The notes under the pieces: model-generated
Database searches by the model: none
Told to the model about the DNA's origin: nothing
Seen by the model: the letters and a program-made list of their open reading frames with translations, nothing else
Shown: positions 28,591 to 36,171 of the stretch, one piece after another
How positions within the stretch are numbered: the first letter of the stretch is position 1
Layout of the letters: each line of letters starts with the position of its first letter
Program-made: the position numbers and the translations under genes
NCBI GenBank assembly: GCA_947488235.1
Contig: CANLAQ010000005.1
Span: forward strand, 1 to 64,000
Length of the DNA stretch: 64,000 nt
DNA from: Flavobacteriales bacterium
GTDB taxonomy: Bacteria > Bacteroidota > Bacteroidia > Flavobacteriales_D > Crocinitomicaceae
Direction of reading: 5' to 3'

Positions 28591-28614
28591 ATCGGCATAT
28601 TGCAATAAGACGAT
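28591..28614. promoter_or_regulatory. Operator-like dyad O2 in the ars leader
   Basis: ATCGGCATATTGCAATAAGACGAT in two parts: arms ATCG/CGAT around the core TATTGCAATA. It shares ATATCG..ATATTGCAATA.GAC.AT with O1 in the same register. Its centre is 83 bp from O1, close to eight helical turns. Confidence 0.6.
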
Positions 28615-28680
28615 GATCATAACTTGCTTAACAATGAAATTAAAATCAATTTAATTGCGTTTAATCAAATAAAATTTTCC

Positions 28681-29016
28681 ATGGGAGCGACAAAAAATGA
28701 AATTTTTCACGATCAAATAAATGAAGAGGCAGCTATTTTTAAAGCGCTTGGTCACCCTGCACGATTAGCGATTGTTAAGACTTTGTTGACATATAAAACT
28801 TGTGTTGGGAATTATCTCACCAATGAAATTCCTCTTGCACAGCCTACCATCTCTCAACATTTAAAAGTACTTAAGAATGTAGGAATCATACAAGGTACCA
28901 TAGAAGGTAAATCTGTATGTTACTGCCTTAATCATAACCTAATCGAAAGACTGCGTGTATTTGTCGGTGATATGCTCCTGCAATACGATCTACAACAAAC
29001 CAAATGCGACTGTTAA
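28681..29016 (+). CDS. arsR: ArsR-family arsenic-responsive repressor
   Basis: Winged-helix repressor expected to leave DNA on binding arsenite. From the ATG at 28681 it has 111 residues: KALGHPARLAIVKTLL, then the recognition helix IPLAQPTISQHLKVLKNVGI and the wing IQGTIEGKSVCYCL. The classic ELCVCDL metal site is replaced by KTCVGNYL. Other cysteines are C80 and C82 in the wing and C109 and C111 at the C-terminus (KCDC), so the ligand set may differ. The frame extends to a TTG at 28624 but the family fit starts at MGATKNE. Confidence 0.92.
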   Translation: MGATKNEIFHDQINEEAAIFKALGHPARLAIVKTLLTYKTCVGNYLTNEIPLAQPTISQHLKVLKNVGIIQGTIEGKSVCYCLNHNLIERLRVFVGDMLLQYDLQQTKCDC

Positions 29017-29017
29017 T

Positions 29018-29476
29018 ATGAAATATTTTGAATTTAAATCAGAACTTCAAAAGCAAGAGCTTCTTGCTTTTATAATGCCTAATGGGATTTCTTTCCCTGC
29101 TCATTTTCATATTACAGAAATTGGACGGACTCAAAAACAATTTGTTGATTGTGGCGGCACTATTAGGAATATTGGGGAAATTAATATCCAACTTTGGTTG
29201 GCAGATGACACAAATCATCGTTTAACTACCAAGAAATTGTTGCAAATTATGCATGAAACTGAAAGTAAAATAATTTTACCCGATGAAGAGATCCTTGTCG
29301 AATTGCAAGGAATAACGATAGAAAAGTATACAATTGTGAAATCTGATTTTGGTTTCTTACTTCAAAGCACTCAAACAGCCTGTCTCGCAGAGGATAGTTG
29401 TGGTATTCCTAAAGAAAAAATAAAGGTAGTTTTGGGCCAATCTACTGCTTGTAAACCTGGTTCTGGTTGTTGTTAA
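29018..29476 (+). CDS. DUF6428 family protein, arsenic operon
   Basis: A 152-residue soluble protein of a family I know from arsenic operons of Bacteroidota; its biochemical role is unknown. Conserved features seen are FPAHFHITEIG, FVDCGGTIRNIG, INIQLWLADD and ACLAEDSCGI. It has six cysteines (45, 122, 128, 145, 151, 152) and ends CKPGSGCC, which suggests As(III) or metal binding. The longer frame to 28955 overlaps arsR; the ATG at 29018, one base after the arsR stop, is preferred. Confidence 0.83.
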   Translation: MKYFEFKSELQKQELLAFIMPNGISFPAHFHITEIGRTQKQFVDCGGTIRNIGEINIQLWLADDTNHRLTTKKLLQIMHETESKIILPDEEILVELQGITIEKYTIVKSDFGFLLQSTQTACLAEDSCGIPKEKIKVVLGQSTACKPGSGCC

Positions 29477-29486
29477 TTCCATAGTT

Positions 29487-30107
29487 ATGTTTCCAAAAAT
29501 AGATCAACTTATTACGCAACTTCTTTTGAATTATGATTCAATTCCTAAGGAGAGAAGGGTCGTATTAAATGATTTGGCTTCAAAAATAAGGTCGGAATTG
29601 TCTGTAGAGAAGTCATTGAATTTATTATTCGTTTGTACTCATAATTCTAGAAGAAGTCATATGGGACAAATTTGGGGAACAATTGCTGCTCGTTATTTCG
29701 ATCTCCCATTACTAAGTTATTCTGCAGGAACAGAAATAACAGCTTTGCATCCGAATGTAATACAGATGTTAATGAACGAAGGTTTTGAAATCAAATCTGA
29801 GAGAAATGAATTGAATTCCGTGATTCACATTTCTTATGAAAGTGGAGCATCTGTTTCTTGTTTTTCAAAACTTATTGATGATGTTCATAATCCTAAGGAT
29901 AATTTTATTGCTTTGATGATGTGTACTGATGCAGAGTCCAATTGTCCTTTTGTTCCAGGAGCAATTTCTCGTGTCGGAATTCCCTTTAATGATCCAAAGT
30001 CTTTTGATGGTTCTTCTCAAGTAATGAAGGCATATAGTGCTACAATGGTGGAGATTGGCATCCAAATTTTATATCTATTTAACCAAATTAAAAATGACGA
30101 AAAATAA
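29487..30107 (+). CDS. Low-molecular-weight phosphatase-like arsenate reductase
   Basis: A 206-residue member of the LMW protein-tyrosine-phosphatase/ArsC superfamily. The active-site loop is C50-THNSR-R56-S57 within [18 protein letters not shown], matching CX5R(S/T). Its place between arsR-DUF6428 and the arsenite pump argues for arsenate reduction to arsenite rather than phosphotyrosine hydrolysis. Extra cysteines ([19 protein letters not shown]) could act in a redox relay. The C-terminus overlaps acr3 by 14 bp. Confidence 0.87.
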   Translation: MFPKIDQLITQLLLNYDSIPKERRVVLNDLASKIRSELSVEKSLNLLFVCTHNSRRSHMGQIWGTIAARYFDLPLLSYSAGTEITALHPNVIQMLMNEGFEIKSERNELNSVIHISYESGASVSCFSKLIDDVHNPKDNFIALMMCTDAESNCPFVPGAISRVGIPFNDPKSFDGSSQVMKAYSATMVEIGIQILYLFNQIKNDEK

Positions 30108-31119
30108 ACAGCTTTCTTTCTTAGACCGATATCTAACTTTATGGATTTTTGTTGCAATGATTATTGGAATAGGAATTGGATATTTCTTTCCTTCTCAAAA
30201 TAATTCTGAAAAGACTGAGGTTTTTAATTTGCCTCTTGCATTAGGCTTAATTATAATGATGTATCCACCTTTGGCTAAGGTAAAATACGAAACCATAAAA
30301 GAGGTCTTTAAAAATATTAAAGTTTTAGCTTTATCACTTTTTTTGAATTGGATTGTCGGACCGATTTTGATGTTTGTATTGGCAATAACGCTATTAAAGG
30401 ATCTTCCTCATTATATGGTTGGTCTAATTATAATTGGACTAGCGCGCTGTATTGCAATGGTAATTGTTTGGATTGAATTAGCCCACGGAAATCGTGAATA
30501 TGCAGCAGGATTGATAGCAATGAATAGTGTTTTTCAAGTGCTTTTCTTTAGTTTTTATTCTTATATATTTCTTTCTTTCTTGCCAAGTCAGCTCGGGATT
30601 CAAGTTACAAACATTAGTATTGATATGCTTGAAATCGCTAAAACAGTAGCTATTTATCTGGGAATACCATTTTTTTTAGGATTTTCATCTCGCTATTTAT
30701 TGATCAAAATAAAAGGTTTGGATTGGTTCAATTCAAGCTATATCCCAACGATTTCTCCATTGACTTTGATTGCTTTACTGTTCACAATAATCTATATGTT
30801 TTCTCTTAAAGGAGATATGGTAATGGCTTTACCCCTGGATGTAATCCGTATTGCGCTGCCAATGGTGATTTACTTCTCCTTAATGTTTGTGATCAGCTAT
30901 TTTATGGCTAAAAAATTTGGTGCAAAACAAGATGAGGTTACAGCAATTGCTTTTACCGCAACGGGTAATAATTTTGAATTGGCCATTGCAGTTTGTATTG
31001 GTGTATTTGGAATAAATTCCGGAGAAGCATTTGCAGGTGTAATTGGACCATTGATTGAAGTCCCTGCCTTGATATTATTGGTCAAATTAGCGGACTATTG
31101 GAACAAATCGTGGAAGTAA
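30094..31119 (+). CDS. acr3: Arsenite efflux transporter, ACR3 family
   Basis: Inner-membrane As(OH)3 exporter. The 341-residue protein from the ATG at 30094 has about ten membrane segments. The ACR3 signature [19 protein letters not shown] contains the essential cysteine; [20 protein letters not shown] also fits. The open frame begins earlier (30037), but [17 protein letters not shown] is the family start. Last gene of the ars operon, 7 bp from convergent folB. Confidence 0.95.
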   Translation: MTKNKQLSFLDRYLTLWIFVAMIIGIGIGYFFPSQNNSEKTEVFNLPLALGLIIMMYPPLAKVKYETIKEVFKNIKVLALSLFLNWIVGPILMFVLAITLLKDLPHYMVGLIIIGLARCIAMVIVWIELAHGNREYAAGLIAMNSVFQVLFFSFYSYIFLSFLPSQLGIQVTNISIDMLEIAKTVAIYLGIPFFLGFSSRYLLIKIKGLDWFNSSYIPTISPLTLIALLFTIIYMFSLKGDMVMALPLDVIRIALPMVIYFSLMFVISYFMAKKFGAKQDEVTAIAFTATGNNFELAIAVCIGVFGINSGEAFAGVIGPLIEVPALILLVKLADYWNKSWK

Positions 31120-31126
31120 AGAAATA

Positions 31127-31489
31127 TTAATTTACCTCTCCTTCAATGGTTATAGAGACTTCATCTACATTTCCATTGATGGGTGGTCTTAATTTTTTGA
31201 TGGTAATGCATAAATATTTTAAACCAGCTATTTCATTGATTATTCTATTCCAAATGCGTTGTCCAACATGTTCGATTAGCTTCGATCGTATTGCCATTTC
31301 CTGTGCGACAATTGCATTGACATCAACATAATCAACTGTTTTTTCAAGAGCATCTTCTTTCGCTGCTTGTGTAAAATCTGTCTCAAGTGAAACATCTACA
31401 ATATAATGTCCGCCAATTAGAGCCTCCTCTTCTAAGCAGCCATGATAAGCATATAATTTTATTCCAGTAACGGATATTTTATGCTTCAT
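31127..31489 (-). CDS. folB: Dihydroneopterin aldolase
   Basis: Folate pathway enzyme converting dihydroneopterin to 6-hydroxymethyl-dihydropterin. The 120-residue protein has IKLYAYHGCLEEEALIGGHY, containing the catalytic Glu region, VDYVDVNAIV, and the C-terminal catalytic lysine in TIKKLRPPI. The frame can be extended to a TTG at 31504, but the ATG at 31489 gives the family start and overlaps the end of gltX by 11 bp, as expected for coupled genes. Confidence 0.93.
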   Translation of the reverse strand: MKHKISVTGIKLYAYHGCLEEEALIGGHYIVDVSLETDFTQAAKEDALEKTVDYVDVNAIVAQEMAIRSKLIEHVGQRIWNRIINEIAGLKYLCITIKKLRPPINGNVDEVSITIEGEVN

Positions 31490-33011
31490 TGACCATTTTT
31501 TCAATAGTTAAAAGGGCTGATTCAATGCGCGCTACTATTTCTGATTTTCCTAAAAATGCAGCAATATCAAACATCCCAGGACCAGCGCCGACTCCAGTTA
31601 CACTTAATCTAAAGGGAAGTAATACTGCACCAACCCCAACTTCTTTTTGTTCCAAAAATGATTTAAAAGCATTTTCAATGCTTACAGCATCAAAGTCAGA
31701 CAATTGATTTAAGGTCTCTTTCCATGCTTGAATTAAATTAAATGTCTCAGCTTTCCATCTTTTTTTAATACTTTCTGCATCGTATTCTGATGGCCGTTCA
31801 AATAAATAATGTCCATCTGTATAAAGGTCTTGTATAAAGGTTGCTCTTTCCTTCATTAAGCCACAAATTTGGATTAGCGCTTCATTTGTTTGCGTAATTG
31901 AAGGTATTTTTTCTTTTAATTCTTTAGCTAATGCTTCATTCGTTTGACTTCTTAAATACTGTTGTTGAAACCAGATCGTTTTATCCGGGTCAAATTTGGC
32001 TCCTGATTTCGAAACGCGTTCCAAGCTAAAAGCCTCAACTAATCCTTCTAAAGAAAATATTTCTTGAGGTGTTCCAGGATTCCAACCTAACAATGCAAGC
32101 ATATTGATGAAGGCACCGGGATGATATCCTTTTTCTCGGTATCCAGAGTAAAGTTCGCCTTCTGCAGTAGTCCAATTGGTTGGAAAAACAGGGAATCCCA
32201 AACGGTCTCCATCTCTTTTTGATAATTTTCCATTTCCATCAGGCCTTAATAGTAAAGGTAAATGCGCGAATAGTGGACATTCCCATCCAAAGGCTTCATA
32301 CAACATCACATGTAAAGGTGCTGAAGGCAACCATTCTTCTCCTCTAATTACATGGCTAATTTCCATTAAATGATCATCAACAATATTCGCTAAATGATAA
32401 GTAGGCATGCCATCACTTTTGAATAATACCTTATCATCCAAATTGTTAGTGTTCACCACAACCCATCCTCTAATAATGTCATGAAATCTAATATCTTCAT
32501 TTCTTGGCATTTTCATTCGAATTACATAGGGAGCACCTTGATCCAAAAGCAATTTCACTTCATCCTTTGGGAGTGTTAATGAATTGCGCAGGGAAGTTCG
32601 CGTAACACAATTATATTGCCAATTAGGCATACCCATTTGTTTCGCTTTTTCACGCATTTGTTCTAATTCCTCAGGAGTATCAAAGGCATAATAAGCTTTT
32701 TCATTTTCAATTAATTGTTCTGCATAAGGCTTGTAAAGTTCTTTTCTTTCCGATTGAACATAAGGTCCGAATGAACCGCCAATTCCAGGGCCTTCAGTAG
32801 GCATTATCCCGCACCATTTCATCGCATCCATTATATAATCTTGCGCACCTGGTACAAATCTAGTTTGATCAGTGTCTTCAACTCTTATAATAAAGGTTCC
32901 TTGATTCTTTTTTGCAAAAAGATAATTATATAAGGCGGTGCGTACTCCACCCATGTGTAAAGGTCCTGTTGGGGAAGGTGCAAATCGCACTCTAACTGGC
33001 TTTTCTGACAT
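31479..33011 (-). CDS. gltX: Glutamyl-tRNA synthetase
   Basis: Class I aminoacyl-tRNA synthetase charging tRNA-Glu. The 510-residue protein has the HIGH-type motif PSPTGPLHMGGVRTALYN at about residues 12-29, VEDTDQTR, and the KMSKS-type motif GKLSKRDGD near residue 265. The C-terminal anticodon-binding domain is complete. It is transcribed with folB from a promoter box at 33027-33034. Confidence 0.97.
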   Translation of the reverse strand: MSEKPVRVRFAPSPTGPLHMGGVRTALYNYLFAKKNQGTFIIRVEDTDQTRFVPGAQDYIMDAMKWCGIMPTEGPGIGGSFGPYVQSERKELYKPYAEQLIENEKAYYAFDTPEELEQMREKAKQMGMPNWQYNCVTRTSLRNSLTLPKDEVKLLLDQGAPYVIRMKMPRNEDIRFHDIIRGWVVVNTNNLDDKVLFKSDGMPTYHLANIVDDHLMEISHVIRGEEWLPSAPLHVMLYEAFGWECPLFAHLPLLLRPDGNGKLSKRDGDRLGFPVFPTNWTTAEGELYSGYREKGYHPGAFINMLALLGWNPGTPQEIFSLEGLVEAFSLERVSKSGAKFDPDKTIWFQQQYLRSQTNEALAKELKEKIPSITQTNEALIQICGLMKERATFIQDLYTDGHYLFERPSEYDAESIKKRWKAETFNLIQAWKETLNQLSDFDAVSIENAFKSFLEQKEVGVGAVLLPFRLSVTGVGAGPGMFDIAAFLGKSEIVARIESALLTIEKMVNEA

Positions 33012-33026
33012 TTAATATTTTTTCTG

Positions 33027-33034
33027 CAAAGATA
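33027..33034 (-). promoter_or_regulatory. Promoter -7 box for gltX-folB
   Basis: Minus strand TATCTTTG followed by C, an exact TAnnTTTG match, 15 bases before the gltX ATG (33011). Confidence 0.6.
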
Positions 33035-33082
33035 CAGCATTTTCAGGTTTCAAGCGAATTTTCAGTAAAATGATACGCCTGT

Positions 33083-34024
33083 TTATGGGATACAATATAG
33101 CGTATCATACCACGGTGAAAATCCTGCCCATATCCCCAATGCGCCACCTTTCATATTGGTTGCAACATTTATTGGAGATGCAAATGGATTGCTCGCTGTG
33201 TTCATTTGAGCTTCTTTGAGATTGAAGAAATTATATACTGCTTGGTCAATTTTTGAAAATTTCACCACTACAGAATCTCCTAATCTATAATAGCGTTTGT
33301 AAATTTTAAGATGGGTAGTATCTTTTCTTTTTAATGGGTTATTGTAGTAAAATGAAAAAGTAATTCCATTAAAAAATGCATCATCAAAATAAGCGCCATT
33401 TACTCTTTTAAATACAGCGTCTAAATCTTCCCCACTTATGGTCTTATTAATTCGTTTTACTTCCCATTTATAGGCATCATATTGGTTGCCTGGATCACTT
33501 AGTGTTGCCCATGAATACCCATATTCGATAGCACCTGCTTCAATTTTCCAATATAAGTCATCAAGTGGAGTAGGTAAGGGTAAATAAGTTTCACCACTGT
33601 AATGTTTTGAATGATAGTCAATGTCTAAAGTATATGTTTTTTGAACCGCTCCGACTAATGTGTTATTGGAATATACTTTGATGGGTAACAACAAAATTTC
33701 TTGCCAATCAATAGAAAGCATTTCTGCTAGCTTTTTCTGCGATGGAATGGTTAATTCGGTTGGCTGCATCAATGTCAATTGACAAGTATCTTGCCCCGAG
33801 ATTACTTTAACATTTGCGTCGTCAACAAAGCTTAATAAATAGGCTGCTAACTCTGTAGTATCGTAAATGTCAGCTGATTTTGAAAGGATGACAATTGGAG
33901 CACCACCAACTTCTATGGTGCCATCAACAACTAATTGCTCTTCATAATTTGGAATGTCAATTTTAATCTCTTTGGTACAAGAGAATAAACTGATGGTCAA
34001 TAAAAATAAAAAGTAGTATTTCAT
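33083..34024 (-). CDS. DUF4249 family lipoprotein
   Basis: A 313-residue predicted lipoprotein. The signal peptide MKYYFLFLLTISLFSCTKE has a lipobox ending in Cys16. The mature part has EEQLVVDGTIEVGGAPIVILSKS and a long beta-rich region, the DUF4249 pattern of Bacteroidota. Members often lie next to TonB-dependent receptors and are thought to sit at the cell surface; here no receptor is adjacent. No function can be assigned. Confidence 0.8.
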   Translation of the reverse strand: MKYYFLFLLTISLFSCTKEIKIDIPNYEEQLVVDGTIEVGGAPIVILSKSADIYDTTELAAYLLSFVDDANVKVISGQDTCQLTLMQPTELTIPSQKKLAEMLSIDWQEILLLPIKVYSNNTLVGAVQKTYTLDIDYHSKHYSGETYLPLPTPLDDLYWKIEAGAIEYGYSWATLSDPGNQYDAYKWEVKRINKTISGEDLDAVFKRVNGAYFDDAFFNGITFSFYYNNPLKRKDTTHLKIYKRYYRLGDSVVVKFSKIDQAVYNFFNLKEAQMNTASNPFASPINVATNMKGGALGIWAGFSPWYDTLYCIP

Positions 34025-34159
34025 TCTTTGTCTAAGGTAACAAATTTCTATTGGAGTGACAATTAAATTGATTGATCCAACTGCTATTGGCCCAGCATAG
34101 TGTGTTCAAAATCATATAAATATATGATAATTGTCATTTATTTTTCCTTTTACTAATGG

Positions 34160-34167
34160 GACCTTTG
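34160..34167 (+). promoter_or_regulatory. Candidate -7 box for the coiled-coil protein
   Basis: GACCTTTG, one mismatch from TAnnTTTG, 15 bases before the ATG at 34183. It argues against the longer start at 34156. Confidence 0.4.
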
Positions 34168-34182
34168 TTAAAATATAAACCC

Positions 34183-34566
34183 ATGGAAAACAAGAAACAA
34201 ATTTACGAGCAACATGCTGAAAATTCAGATTGGATCAACAGATTAGAGTTTTATAAGGAAGAAATTGAAATTCTGAAAGAGAGATTAGCTGAAATAGCAA
34301 ATAAAAACTCCTCAAAATCAGTTCTCTCAGAAGTAGAGCACTTTCAGAATCAGTTTATTGTGCAACGCAATAATATTGATGAAATTGGTCATTTGATTAA
34401 GCTTAATGAGCAATTATTAGAAAACGAAGTGAACAAAAATGAGATTGCTGTAGATCATCGATCTTTACCTTATCACAAAGAAGAAAAAGAAAAATTAGAG
34501 GGTTTTGAGTCAAACATCAGTAATTTAAGGAAGGAGTTTAATACATTTTCCTCCAAATGGATGTAA
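34183..34566 (+). CDS. Hypothetical coiled-coil protein
   Basis: I do not recognise this 127-residue protein. It is charged (rich in Glu, Lys, Asn), has no signal peptide or membrane segment and no cysteine. Heptad-like stretches such as LEFYKEEIEILKERLAEI and KEKLEGFESNISNLRKEF predict a mainly helical, coiled-coil structure. I start it at 34183 from promoter spacing. It is monocistronic, divergent from the DUF4249 gene and convergent (1-bp gap) with the nucleotidase operon. Confidence 0.65.
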   Translation: MENKKQIYEQHAENSDWINRLEFYKEEIEILKERLAEIANKNSSKSVLSEVEHFQNQFIVQRNNIDEIGHLIKLNEQLLENEVNKNEIAVDHRSLPYHKEEKEKLEGFESNISNLRKEFNTFSSKWM

Positions 34567-34567
34567 T

Positions 34568-35467
34568 TTATTTTACTTCAATTAACTTGGAACCGAATAA
34601 ACGATTTTCAAGATCAATATCGATTCTACCAAGATTTATGCCTCCCCAACCCGTTTGATTAATCATAACGGGTTGTTGATCTGAATTATTTATGATGGTA
34701 GGTTCTGTTAAGAAAGTATGGGTATGTCCACCAAGAATTAGATGAATATTTTTTGTCTTTTCAGCGAGTACTTTATCGGAAATCTGATCATCTTGATAGA
34801 CATATCCAAGGTGGGACAGGCAAATTATTAAGTCACATCCCGCCTTTTTTAATTCATCAGCTTGTTCATTGGCAGTTTTAATGGGATCTAAATAAACAAC
34901 ATTAGCGCAATTATCTTTAGATATTAAACCTTCTAATGCAATCCCTATTCCAAAGATTCCAATACGAATTCCACCTCTTTTAATAATGCAGTTTTTTTGA
35001 ATTTTTCCAGTTAAAATTGTTTTATCAAAATCATAGTTCGAACAAACAAAGGGAAACTCCGCGTATTGTTTGGCATTCAAAAATCCATCTAGTCCGATGT
35101 CAAAATCGTGATTTCCCATAGTAGCGGCATCATACGCCATATAAGTCATTAATTTCATCTCCAGTTCCCCTTTGAAGGTATTGAAATACGGCGTTCCTTG
35201 AAAGATATCTCCTGAATCTAATAGCACTACATTTTCTTCTTCTTTTCTAATTTTTTCGATTAATGCTGCCCTTTTTGCTACACCACCCATTCCTGGAAAT
35301 TTAGGATGATTGGCTGGAAATGGGTCAATATTAGAATGGGTATCGTTGGTGTGAAGTATGGTGATTTTCTTTCCTTTTTTACTACTACTTGCGGCTTTTA
35401 GCAGTGGACTAAAGCTCATCGCAATTACACTTAATGTTGTATTCAGAATGAATTTCCTTCGTTTCAT
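34568..35467 (-). CDS. 5'-nucleotidase N-terminal (metallophosphoesterase) half
   Basis: A 299-residue exported calcineurin-like phosphoesterase matching only the catalytic half of UshA-type 5'-nucleotidases. Metal-site motifs are in order: ILHTNDTHSNIDPF, LLDSGDIFQGTPYF, MGNHDFDIG, LSHLGY and GGHTHTFL. The N-terminus MKRRKFILNTTLSVIAMSF resembles a twin-arginine or Sec signal. The substrate-binding half is encoded by the gene just upstream, with a 4-bp overlap, so the two products probably work together. Last gene of the nuclease/receptor operon. Confidence 0.9.
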   Translation of the reverse strand: MKRRKFILNTTLSVIAMSFSPLLKAASSSKKGKKITILHTNDTHSNIDPFPANHPKFPGMGGVAKRAALIEKIRKEEENVVLLDSGDIFQGTPYFNTFKGELEMKLMTYMAYDAATMGNHDFDIGLDGFLNAKQYAEFPFVCSNYDFDKTILTGKIQKNCIIKRGGIRIGIFGIGIALEGLISKDNCANVVYLDPIKTANEQADELKKAGCDLIICLSHLGYVYQDDQISDKVLAEKTKNIHLILGGHTHTFLTEPTIINNSDQQPVMINQTGWGGINLGRIDIDLENRLFGSKLIEVK

Positions 35468-36171
35468 CGTATGATTCTTTTTTCTGAATTGCTCATTAAA
35501 TTACCTTGTCTTTGCGCTTCTTCAATAAATATTGACCTAAGGGTACTTGATTTAATTTGAATAGATTGCGCCAATTTAAAAAATTGCATTTTATCACCTC
35601 CTTTGGCTAAATAATCAGAAGTGATAAGCCATACAAATTCATGTGTATCATTAAGTCCATTGATGCTTAACTTCCCATTTTCTAAACTTGCATTTGCGAT
35701 TGGTTCTCCTCCACTTTGTTCTAAATAGTAGGCAATTTGAGGAAGAGCTGATACCGGTAGTTGCACCCACGCTACTTGATTATCAAAGGGCATAAGTTTA
35801 AATAGATCACCTACCGTAATAGCTCCTTTATTGAGTCCAGAACGCAAACCACCTGTATTGAGAAGGCAAAAAACGGGTTGTGATAACCTTATATTTCTTG
35901 TTTCATGAGTCAACAATGCATCGGCACTCCAGTTCATTAAATTAGAGCAAGGCCGTTCAATGATAAAATCCACCTCACTATAAGCAATAACTTGATTCAT
36001 TGATTTTGCAAGGGAATCACTGTAAGGTTTTATGAAACTTTGTAAAACCGAATCACCTGAAATTTCCTTACTTATAGGAACAATGCTAGGCACCTGGTGC
36101 AACACCAAATGAGAAGAGCAAGCCCAAAGGCTTGCTCCTAATATTATAATATAAATTTTATTTCTGATCAT
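35464..36171 (-). CDS. 5'-nucleotidase C-terminal (substrate-binding) half
   Basis: A 235-residue protein corresponding to the C-terminal domain of UshA-type nucleotidases. It has LLNTGGLRSGLNKGAITVGD, LFKLMPFDNQVAWVQL and SDYLAKGGDKM, the nucleoside-stacking and loop motifs. The N-terminus has a short hydrophobic signal ending LWACSS, a probable lipobox, so it may be membrane-anchored. Start overlaps the endonuclease stop by 4 bp and its stop overlaps the catalytic half by 4 bp. Separate genes for the two halves are known in Flavobacteriales. Confidence 0.88.
   Translation of the reverse strand: MIRNKIYIIILGASLWACSSHLVLHQVPSIVPISKEISGDSVLQSFIKPYSDSLAKSMNQVIAYSEVDFIIERPCSNLMNWSADALLTHETRNIRLSQPVFCLLNTGGLRSGLNKGAITVGDLFKLMPFDNQVAWVQLPVSALPQIAYYLEQSGGEPIANASLENGKLSINGLNDTHEFVWLITSDYLAKGGDKMQFFKLAQSIQIKSSTLRSIFIEEAQRQGNLMSNSEKRIIR

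Noticed and set aside
28613-28654. 13-codon frame starting ATGATCATAACTTGC in the ars leader, possible leader peptide
   Set aside because: Very short, overlaps operator O2, and nothing suggests an attenuation structure.
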